A stretch of 27,020 nt of DNA from Sulfidibacterium sp036244975. Lineage in GTDB: Bacteria > Bacteroidota > Bacteroidia > Bacteroidales > F082. Positions 1-7,400 of this stretch are shown here, one piece after another. The notes beneath the pieces were generated by a model. That model saw nothing but the letters and a program-made list of their open reading frames with translations. It was not told where the DNA came from and ran no database searches. The position numbers and the translations under genes were made by a program. The stretch spans positions 1 through 27,020 of the forward strand of contig BTTE01000037.1 in assembly GCA_036244975.1 (NCBI GenBank), in the 5' to 3' direction. Within the stretch, counting starts at the first letter, position 1; every line of letters begins with the position of its first letter.

Positions 1-78
1 GGCACGCTTCCGCCTCCTAAGTCCCATTCGCCAATGGCGAACGAACTGCTTATTAGTTTTTTATGCAATTACTACGAA

Positions 79-612
79 CTACTTTTCCCAGAGCAAAAGC
101 AGCTCGTTTTTATTTTTAGTCTTCAGAAAATTCTGAAGTTCTTTGCTGTTGATGATGATGTAGCGGAGTTTGCGTTCGAGGGCATCCTCCACTTTTTCCA
201 CCAGTTCGAGCAAGTAATTCTTATCAATCGTTTCTCCCACAAACCAAAGGTCGATGATGGGAGAGTCTTTTCCTTTGGCCAGCTCACCCACAAGGTAAAC
301 AGCATTCAGTTTCCCCAGTTTCTTCACCACCTTTTCAATAACCTGGTCGATGCCTACGTATTTCATGAGCAGACTGTTGATTTCAGGGAAAAGCGGATGC
401 CCGGTATTGGCGTGATATACTTTTTTATTCCCCTTCTTGTCGGCTGTCAGCAATCCGGCTTCCTCAAAACGGTTCAGCTCCTGCCGGATGGCGTTGGTCG
501 ATTCATCAAACTCCGGTTCCAGCGAGCGCAGATAGCCTGTGGTATCGCTGTTCAGAAAAAATTTGAGCAGCAGTTTCAGACGGGTTTTCGATGTGATTAA
601 CGCTTCGAGCAT
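79..612 (-). CDS. ArsR-like winged-helix regulator with a nucleotidyltransferase-like C-terminal part
   Basis: A 177-residue protein. The first 70 or so residues read as a winged helix-turn-helix: a helix rich in Leu/Lys, then 'AIRQELNRFEEAGLL' as the likely recognition helix, then a wing with 'GNKKVYHAN'. Residues of about 95-175 (from 'AVYLVGELAKGKDSPIIDL') resemble the nucleotidyltransferase-like fold that follows such a domain in many Bacteroidota proteins annotated as ArsR-family regulators. No metal-binding Cys pair of classic ArsR sensors is visible, so a metal-sensing role is not supported. It lies 18 bp downstream of the S23-family gene on the same strand, probably co-transcribed with it from the promoter at 1097-1126. 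The ATG start is the only good one and has no clear Shine-Dalgarno, which is common in this phylum. The family-level call is fairly safe; the target genes are unknown. Confidence 0.75.
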   Translation of the reverse strand: MLEALITSKTRLKLLLKFFLNSDTTGYLRSLEPEFDESTNAIRQELNRFEEAGLLTADKKGNKKVYHANTGHPLFPEINSLLMKYVGIDQVIEKVVKKLGKLNAVYLVGELAKGKDSPIIDLWFVGETIDKNYLLELVEKVEDALERKLRYIIINSKELQNFLKTKNKNELLLLWEK

Positions 613-630
613 GATGGGATTGATGAATGG

Positions 631-990
631 TTAAAAGGGTTGTTTTTTTACATGTTTAATTAAACCGTATGTGAATTTTGAGCATTGAGTAAGCAACGCC
701 GGCAGATTATCTTGTTTCTCGTCGTTAAAATACCCAACTTTATTTGGTAAAATGATGAGCGTTTCCTGTTCGGCAAGTGAGCCTAATGAAATACACGGGA
801 ATTGAATTAACTCCTTATTCCCTTTCCGGGCGGAGCCTTCGGCAATGTTGGCAGGAACTGACACAGCAGCCTTGCGGAGCTGGGAAGTTATCCCAGGATG
901 TTCGTGTTTTGGGAAATCAACAGTTTCTCTGTAAGCTTTCTCCGCCAGTAGCATCGCTGACTTCCATACATCCAAATCTTTGTGATTCAT
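631..990 (-). CDS. Four helix bundle protein, S23 / rRNA intervening-sequence family
   Basis: A 119-residue protein matching the S23 (23S rRNA intervening-sequence) family: 'DLDVWKSAMLLAEKAYRET' opens helix 1, 'PGITSQLRKAAVSVPANIAEG' is the family signature, and 'NKELIQFPCISLGSLAEQET' is the third helix. The length is normal (about 115-125 residues). These proteins form small pentameric four-helix bundles of unsettled function. Some are encoded inside rRNA intervening sequences, but many, like this one, stand alone. Minor departures from the usual helix 3 ('FPCIS' where 'FLSIA'-type sequence is normal, then 'EQETLIILPNKVGYF') hint at drift but leave the frame open to the end. It precedes the ArsR-like gene by 18 bp. 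An 11-bp direct repeat AACCGTATGTG occurs in its 3' end (663-673) and just upstream of its start (1008-1018). Confidence 0.85.
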   Translation of the reverse strand: MNHKDLDVWKSAMLLAEKAYRETVDFPKHEHPGITSQLRKAAVSVPANIAEGSARKGNKELIQFPCISLGSLAEQETLIILPNKVGYFNDEKQDNLPALLTQCSKFTYGLIKHVKKQPF

Positions 991-1088
991 GGGTGATTGG
1001 TTTTTATAACCGTATGTGGATAATTAAAGTGGAGTGTTTTCGGGGTTTGGCTGGAACCACTCACCATTCACTAATAACTATTCACTAT

Positions 1089-1126
1089 TTGAGTAACAAA
1101 AGTACTCAATAATTTGGTTTTGTCAA
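1089..1126 (-). promoter_or_regulatory. Promoter of the S23/ArsR pair with operator-like inverted repeat
   Basis: On the minus strand, TTG (1126-1124) is followed by a 19-base spacer and TACTTTTG (1104-1097), matching the Bacteroidota promoter pattern (-33 TTG, -7 TAnnTTTG). The -7 box lies within a perfect inverted repeat TTGAGTA-N7-TACTCAA (1089-1109). A dimeric winged-helix regulator, such as the product encoded downstream, could bind there and block the promoter; that is inference. The leader to the S23 start is about 100 bases. A second, weaker box TACATTTG lies at 1137-1130. Confidence 0.6.
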
Positions 1127-1404
1127 GGGCAAATGTAGAAAAAAACTGTTTCTGCCAGTAATTTTGCCAAAAAATTTTTATGAAATCAGGGGTGAGGGCT
1201 GGTTAGGGTTTATGCTGTAACCGGTTAGGATTGATTATTTTTATGATCCGGGGGTTTATTCGGCTTCACTTTTTTGCCAGAATGTCCGGCTTTACGCGGT
1301 GAGATTGCTTCAACCGGAGAAAAAGGTTGTTCCTGGTCCAGGGACGCATGAACCATCTTTTTCCCTTTATTCAACATTCTCCATTCATTTTACATTCATC
1401 ATTC
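1110..1404. other. Gene-free stretch between the S23/ArsR promoter and the structured element
   Basis: No open reading frame here has recognisable protein character. The only signal beyond the promoter at its left end is a plus-strand TAATTTTG (1159-1166), a possible -7 box pointing toward the structured element at 1405-1590 but without a -33 partner at the expected spacing. The rest is AT-rich sequence with no clear repeat. Confidence 0.4.
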
Positions 1405-1590
1405 CGATGCGGCAGGGATGAAAGCGACATCCTTTGTTTTCGGAAGCCGATGTGGAGTTGCCAGGGCAGTGCGACACGGGAGCACCTGTTTTGGTATTAC
1501 GGAACACGGCTTCCCGAAACAAAGATATAGCGGACAGCCCGGTGAGGTTTGCGCAGGCAGGTGCGTGGGAACCGAAGCCGCCCTGAAGAA
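1405..1590 (+). ncRNA. Candidate structured RNA or repeat-like foldable element downstream of dprA
   Basis: The stretch folds into strong nested hairpins. Arm 1432-1449 pairs with 1507-1524 at 17 of 18 positions (one G-U, one C-C mismatch). Inside it, 1461-1472 pairs with 1482-1494 over 12 bp with three G-U pairs, one bulged C and a 9-base loop. Smaller hairpins flank this: GGATG/CATCC (1416-1420 with 1428-1432, which competes for one base), GGTT/AACC (1546-1549 with 1570-1573) and GCGG/CCGC (1530-1533 with 1578-1581). The G-U pairs exist only if the plus strand is the RNA; on the minus strand they become A-C mismatches. Long frames cross it on both strands but do not look like proteins. It could be an independent RNA, a repeat family member or a 3' element of dprA. 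No known RNA class was recognised. Confidence 0.45.
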
Positions 1591-1614
1591 ATTTACGTAC
1601 CCCGGATTTGCTTT

Positions 1615-2718
1615 TCATTCCACGCGGTACTGTTTTCCGGGAAGGCTTTGCACCAAACCGTTAAACTCCATGTTCAGCAAAGCGGCAGCCACATGTGAAG
1701 GATTCATCCCCGATTGAATAACGAGCTTATCAATGCTCAGGGTGCCGGCGGCTTCACGGATAAGGGTGTAAAGGATTTTTTCTTCTTCGGACATATCCAC
1801 GAAAAGGGCCGTTTGTTGATTTCCGGGGGTCTTACGGTCGTCCCACCCCATGAGGTAGCCGATATCTCCCGCACTTTGTAACAGCGCAGCCTTATTGATT
1901 TTAATCAGAAAATTACAACCTGTTGAAAAGCGGTCGGTAAGCCTGCCGGGCACGGCAAACACATCGCGGTTGTACGAGTTGGCCAGCTCGGCGGTAATCA
2001 GTGCGCCGCCTTTCCGGTCCGATTCCACCACCACCACGGCGTCCACCATCCCTGCCACAATGCGGTTGCGCCGGGGAAAGTTCTCGCGGTCGGGAGTGGT
2101 CTTTGACAGAAACTCTGTTATTAGTCCGCCACCGCCGGCCACCATATCATCAGCCAGTTTCCGGTGTGGCGCAGGGTAAAGCCTATCAAGGCCATGCCCC
2201 AAAACACCCACGGTTGGAATATTTAGCTCCACGGCGTGGCGATGTGCACAACCATCAATACCATAAGCCAGTCCGCTCACCACGAGCACATCCTTTTCCT
2301 GCAATCCCTCAATAATTTCGCGGCAGCGGGCACGCCCGTAGTCCGTAGCGCGCCGTGTTCCCACAAAGGCAATTATGTGCCGGTGATTCAGGTCTGCTTC
2401 ACCGCGACAGTATAGCATAAGCGGATGGTCGTAACAGTTCAGCAGCCGCTGGGGATAGGCCTCATCCTGAAAAAAAAGGGCTTTAATGTGATGCTTTTCG
2501 ATAAATTCAACCTCCTGCTCTGCACGTGCCAGCACCTTATGGTTCAGAATATTATTCACAACGGTGTGCCCGATACCGGGAATAGCGAGCAGTGTCCTCG
2601 CTGTAGATTTAAAAACAGCTTCGGCGCTGCCACACCAGTTGATAAGCTTTTTTCCGTTTACATCGCCGATACCCGGGATAAGCGTTATGCCGATTTGATA
2701 TAGAAGCGGGGTTTTCAT
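1615..2718 (-). CDS. dprA: DNA-processing protein DprA
   Basis: A 367-residue protein, the usual length for DprA/Smf, the loader that binds incoming single-stranded DNA and passes it to RecA during natural transformation. An N-terminal helix-hairpin-helix region contains 'LIPGIGDVNGKKLINW' and 'LLAIPGIGHTVVNNIL'. The Rossmann-like core holds 'AFVGTRRATDYGRARC', 'VSGLAYGIDGCAHRHAV', 'GHGLDRLYPAPHRKLA' and 'ENFPRRNRIVAGMVDAVVVV', all DprA signatures. A C-terminal winged helix (about 305-367) ends in 'LVQSLPGKQYRVE'. It is monocistronic: its TAACTTTG box (2732-2725) is only 6 bases before the ATG, implying a very short or absent leader. The stop overlaps the ATG of a 77-codon frame in ATGA fashion, but that frame runs through the foldable element and is not called. 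Confidence 0.95.
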   Translation of the reverse strand: MKTPLLYQIGITLIPGIGDVNGKKLINWCGSAEAVFKSTARTLLAIPGIGHTVVNNILNHKVLARAEQEVEFIEKHHIKALFFQDEAYPQRLLNCYDHPLMLYCRGEADLNHRHIIAFVGTRRATDYGRARCREIIEGLQEKDVLVVSGLAYGIDGCAHRHAVELNIPTVGVLGHGLDRLYPAPHRKLADDMVAGGGGLITEFLSKTTPDRENFPRRNRIVAGMVDAVVVVESDRKGGALITAELANSYNRDVFAVPGRLTDRFSTGCNFLIKINKAALLQSAGDIGYLMGWDDRKTPGNQQTALFVDMSEEEKILYTLIREAAGTLSIDKLVIQSGMNPSHVAAALLNMEFNGLVQSLPGKQYRVE

Positions 2719-2724
2719 GGTTTA

Positions 2725-2732
2725 CAAAGTTA
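2725..2732 (-). promoter_or_regulatory. Bacteroidota -7 box for dprA
   Basis: TAACTTTG on the minus strand matches TAnnTTTG exactly and ends 6 bases before the dprA ATG. No TTG is present at the expected -33 spacing. If used, transcription would begin at or within a few bases of the start codon. Confidence 0.45.
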
Positions 2733-3006
2733 GGCCTTTTCCTTCAATCTGCGAAGGCTTATACGTTGCATTCAAACACTATTTTTCATTTTCAATAATA
2801 TATGTTCCGTTTGCTATATCGAGCTCAGGTTAGTAACAGATAGGTAGTTTCTCTCTATCTATAGGAATCACCGGAACCAACGAATAAATCCGATTTTCAG
2901 AAAACAGCAGGTCTCTTATTTTGTCCCGGAAGATCTTCCACGTGTCTTTTCGTGCAGATCTGTGTATTGGCGAGACCTGTGCCTCGGGAGCCGTGGTCCG
3001 GACATC

Positions 3007-4428
3007 CTATTTCTTTGTCAGGAAATCGTCCACATACGCTGCTGCTGTTTTCCCTCCCTGAATGGCATGGACCACGAGGCTGGCTCCGCGTTCCACATCG
3101 CCGGCGGCAAAAACTTTTTCGACAGAGGTTTGTTTGTTTTCGCTTACTTTTACATTTCCCCTCGCGTCATATTCTACTCCGAGACTATCCAGCAAACCCC
3201 GGTGAACAGGTTGGGTGAACCCCATGGCAAGCAGTACCAGGTCGGCTTGTAGAAGTTTTGGTTTTCCTTTTTCATTCATTTTCCATTGTCCCGAGGCGTC
3301 TTTGGTCCATTCCAAATCAATCACTTCCACCTGTTTTACAACGCCGTTATCACCCAAAATTCTTTTGGTAAGCAGGCTCCATTTCCGTTCGCAACCTTCC
3401 TGGTGAGAGCTTGTTGTCCGCAACACGTTGGGCCAGAAAGGCCACGGATTATTCTCATCCCTTTTTTCCGGTGGCCTGGGAAGTATTTCTATCTGTGTTA
3501 CGCCGGCTGCTTTCTGACGGATGGCTGTTCCTACACAGTCAGACCCGGTATCACCACCGCCAACAACCAATACATGTTTTCCGCCGGCATCGATAATTTC
3601 GTCAGCCGGTATCTTTTCCCCTGCTACGCTACGGTTGCTCTGCGTTAGAAAATCCATGGCAAAATGAACCCCTTTCAGGTTACGACCTTCAACGGCAAGG
3701 TCGCGCGGTTGTTCGACGCCGGGAGCAAGTACAACCGCATCATAATCTTTAAGCAATTCCTCCCCGGTAATATCCCTGCCAACCAATACATTGGTTTTAA
3801 AGACAATCCCTTCTTCCTTAAAAAGTGACAGTCGCCGGTCGATGACTGTTTTATTCAATTTAAAATCAGGGATTCCATATCGCAACAGCCCGCCGATGGC
3901 ATCATTTTTCTCAAAAACCGTAATCTGGTGTCCGGCACGATTCAACAGGTCTGCTGCTGATAAGCCTGCGGGACCGGAACCGATCACGGCCACTGTTTTC
4001 CCCGTTCTTGTCTGTGGCGGGTCGGGTTTGATAAAACCCAGGTCGAAAGCGCTTTCAACCGTGGCACATTCGTTTTCGCGGACGGTAACCGCTTCTTCAT
4101 GAATGGCCAGCACACAGGATTTCTCACAGAGCGCCGGACATACCCTTCCGGTGATTTCGGGAAAGCTGTTGGTCGAATGAAGTATTTTATAAGCTTCCTC
4201 CACGTTTCCGTGATATAAGGAGTCCTGCCATTCAGGTATTTTACTTCCTACCGGGCAAGCCCAATGGCAAAAAGGCACCCCGCAATCCATACATCGCGAG
4301 GCCTGTAATTTCCTGTCCTCGTTGTTAAGTGTCTGTTCCACTTCACCAAAATCATAAATTCTTTCCTTTACCGGCCGGTAGCCTCCTTCTTTTCTACCGA
4401 CAGTCATAAATCCTTTTGGATCACCCAT
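3007..4428 (-). CDS. gltD: Glutamate synthase small (beta) subunit, NAD(P)H-oxidising
   Basis: A 473-residue flavoprotein that passes electrons from NAD(P)H through FAD and iron-sulfur clusters to the large subunit for reductive synthesis of glutamate from glutamine and 2-oxoglutarate. The N-terminal cluster domain has Cys46, 49, 54 and 58 ('CMDCGVPFCHWAC') and a second set at Cys97, 101 and 105. FAD-binding 'VAVIGSGPAGLSAADLL' is near 147-163, with 'FEKNDAIGGLLRYGIPDFKL' after it. The NAD(P)H-binding 'VLVVGGGDTGSDCVG' is near 286-300, and the C-terminal FAD motif 'AAGDVERGASLVVHAIQGGK' closes the fold. Length and domain order are normal. It starts 27 bp after the gltB stop, so the two are one operon in gltB-gltD order. 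Confidence 0.96.
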   Translation of the reverse strand: MGDPKGFMTVGRKEGGYRPVKERIYDFGEVEQTLNNEDRKLQASRCMDCGVPFCHWACPVGSKIPEWQDSLYHGNVEEAYKILHSTNSFPEITGRVCPALCEKSCVLAIHEEAVTVRENECATVESAFDLGFIKPDPPQTRTGKTVAVIGSGPAGLSAADLLNRAGHQITVFEKNDAIGGLLRYGIPDFKLNKTVIDRRLSLFKEEGIVFKTNVLVGRDITGEELLKDYDAVVLAPGVEQPRDLAVEGRNLKGVHFAMDFLTQSNRSVAGEKIPADEIIDAGGKHVLVVGGGDTGSDCVGTAIRQKAAGVTQIEILPRPPEKRDENNPWPFWPNVLRTTSSHQEGCERKWSLLTKRILGDNGVVKQVEVIDLEWTKDASGQWKMNEKGKPKLLQADLVLLAMGFTQPVHRGLLDSLGVEYDARGNVKVSENKQTSVEKVFAAGDVERGASLVVHAIQGGKTAAAYVDDFLTKK

Positions 4429-4455
4429 AACACTTTTGTTTTTCAGTTTTTCCTT

Positions 4456-7400
4456 TTATTCGAGATGTGACGGGTTGTCTTCCGTCAATTTCAGTTTCCG
4501 TTCCAACTCCCTGATTTTCATCTCCTCAAGAACCTTTCTATATTCAAAGGGAATGACTTTCACAAATTTTGGAAGATATTCGTCCCAGTTGGTCAGGATT
4601 TTTGCGGCAAGGTGGCTTTGGGTAAACAGCAGATGTTTATTGATCAACTCTTGTAACTCATCCATATCTGTTTTATCCTCTACCTTTATCAAATCCACCA
4701 GTCCTTTATTACAATAGTAATCGAAATCTCCTGCTTCATCCAGCACGTAAGCAATCCCACCGCTCATCCCGGCAGCGAAGTTCCGGCCGGTCTTACCCAA
4801 CACCACCACACGTCCTCCGGTCATATATTCACAACAATGATCTCCGGTTCCTTCCACCACGGCTATGGCTCCTGAATTTCTGACACAAAACCGTTCGCCG
4901 GCAATACCACGAATATAAGCTTCGCCACGGGTGGCACCATAAAAGGTAGAGTTGCCGATAATAATATTCTCTTCGGGCTTAAAAGCAGAACTTTGTGGCG
5001 GCACCACAATAATTTTTCCTCCTGAAAGGCCTTTGCCGATATAATCGTTGGCATCGCCCTCCAAACGAAACGTAATCCCCTTTACGAGAAAAGCGCCAAA
5101 ACTTTGGCCTGCTGTTCCGGCGAACGAAGCACTTATGGTATCACGAGGGAGTCCTTTTTCACCATATCTCTTTGATATTTCTCCCGACAGCATGGCCCCT
5201 GTAGTACGATCCGTATTAAAAATGGGATGAAACAGCCACACTTTCTCCTTCCCTTTAATAGCTTTGTTGGCCTCTTTTATCAATTTGAAGTCTAAATGTT
5301 CCTCAATAAATCTGCCATTAATTGACAGGGTATTCCGTCTGACAACTTTTTCATCCTTTTTCGGCATAGAGAGCAAGGCGGAGAAATCAATATTTTTCAT
5401 TTTCCAGCCAAACACCTCCCGGTCTTCTTCCAGTAAATCCGCTCGCCCGACAATATCCTCAAATTTGGAATAACCCATTTCGGCAAGCTGTTCGCGCACC
5501 TCTTCAGCCAGAAAACGGAAAAAGTTTATCACATATTCCGATTTTCCAATAGCCCGTTTTCTAAGTTCTTTATCCTGTGTTGCAATGCCCATGGGGCAGG
5601 TGTTCATGTGGCATTTGCGCATCATCACACAGCCCAGGACAATCAGTACCGATGTGGCAAAGCCAAATTCTTCGGCACCGAGACAGGCCATTTTCACAAT
5701 ATCCTGTGCGTTTTTCAGTTGCCCGTCAACCTGTAACTTTACACGGCCCCGAAGCTTATTCATCACCAGTGTCTGCTGGGTTTCTGCAATACCCAACTCA
5801 ACAGGCAGGCCTACATGTTTGATGGAGCTTACCGGACTGGCGCCTGTTCCGCCCTCGCCACCGGAAATAATGATCAGGTCGGCACGGGCCTTTGCCACAC
5901 CGGCAGCGATGGTACCGACACCTCCTTCGGAAACAAGTTTTACGGAGACTCTGGCTTTGGGATTGGTAACTTTTAAGTCGTATATCAACTGAGCCAGATC
6001 TTCGATGGAATAAATGTCGTGATGGGGGGGTGGTGAGATCAAAGTGATGCCGGGCGTTGACTTCCTTGTTTTTGCAATAATTTTATTCACCTTATAACCG
6101 GGCAATTGTCCGCCCTCGCCGGGTTTGGCCCCCTGGGCTATTTTTATCTGAAGTTCATCGGCATGGGTAAGGTAATTATTGGTAACGCCGAAACGTCCGG
6201 AGGCAATCTGTTTTACGGCACTTTGTTTCAGCGTATCAAAACGCGCGGGGTCTTCTCCTCCTTCGCCTGTATTGCTTCTCCCGCCAATGGTATTCATGGC
6301 AATGGCAATGGCCTCATGCGTTTCTTTACTGATAGATCCGTAAGACATGGCTCCTGTTACAAACCGTTTCATGATATTTTCGGCAGGCTCAACCTCGTCA
6401 AGGGGTATCGGGTTCCGCTTCACCTTTAAACACCCTCTGATAAAGGAGGGTTTTCGGTTATACTTGTTTACCAAAGTGCTGTATTCTTTATATTTAGTAT
6501 AGTTATTGGTTCTTGTCGCCCATTGTAACAGCCCAATGGTTTCCGGATTCCAGGCATGATCTTCTCCCTCTTTTCGCCAGGAATAGATTCCCGTATTACT
6601 AAAGAGAAACTTTTGTTTCGGGTCTTTAACCTGAAAAGCATCTTTATGGAACTGACTGTATTCCCTGAAAATTTCTTCCATCCCTATTCCACCAAGAGGA
6701 GATGCTGTTCCTGTAAAATATTTCTCAGCCAGCTCACGGCTAATGCCAATGGCTTCAAAAATTTGTGCGCCATGATAACTACGGATGGTAGATATTCCCA
6801 TCTTTGAAAATATCTTTAATAATCCTTTGTTAACAGCCCGGATATAATTTTCACGGGCTGCATAATATTCCATGTCTATTTTCTTCTCTTTTACCAACCG
6901 GTCGATGGCTGCAAAGGCGAGGTAGGGATTAACGACACTGGCACCGAAGCCGAGGAGCAGGGCAAAATGGTTCACCTCTCTCACTTCGCCTGTTTCAACA
7001 ATAATTCCCACCTGCATTCTTTTTTTCTTTTGAATGAGATGGTGATGTACGGCAGCAACGGATAGCAGGGAAGGGAACGGAGCCATTTCGTTGTTTAGGG
7101 CTCTGTCGGACAGGATAATAAAGTTTTTTTTGTCATCCACGGCATCTTCAGCTGCTTTCAGCATCCCGTCAAAAGCTTTCTTAAAACCTGCCATTCCCCG
7201 GTTTGCAGGAAAAAGCATGGGGATAGTTGCATGTGTGAACATTTCGTCTTTCAGGTCTTTTATTTTACCCAAATCGGTATTGATCAAAATAGGATCGAGA
7301 AACTTAATCAGCCGGCAGTGATCGGGACTTTCCGATAAAATATTGGAGTTGAGAGAACCTATGTAATTGGTTAGTGACATCACGAGACTTTCCCGGATGG

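Noticed and set aside
27..41. Perfect hairpin TTCGCC-AAT-GGCGAA downstream of the ArsR-like gene
   Set aside because: It could end the ArsR transcript, but no T run follows on the minus strand and it lies at the window edge, so it is not called a terminator.
1385..1618. 77-codon minus-strand frame whose ATG overlaps the dprA stop (ATGA)
   Set aside because: The overlap is tempting, but the frame passes through the long hairpins of the foldable element and its sequence shows no protein family likeness; plus-strand frames across the same bases are equally open.
1418..1717. 99-codon plus-strand frame across the foldable element into dprA
   Set aside because: It runs antisense into dprA and derives from the same structured bases; no ribosome binding site or family likeness was seen.
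2928..2939. 12-bp palindrome GGAAGATCTTCC past the gltD stop
   Set aside because: It is isolated, has no T run and no second copy; chance or a weak mRNA-end hairpin is as likely as anything functional.
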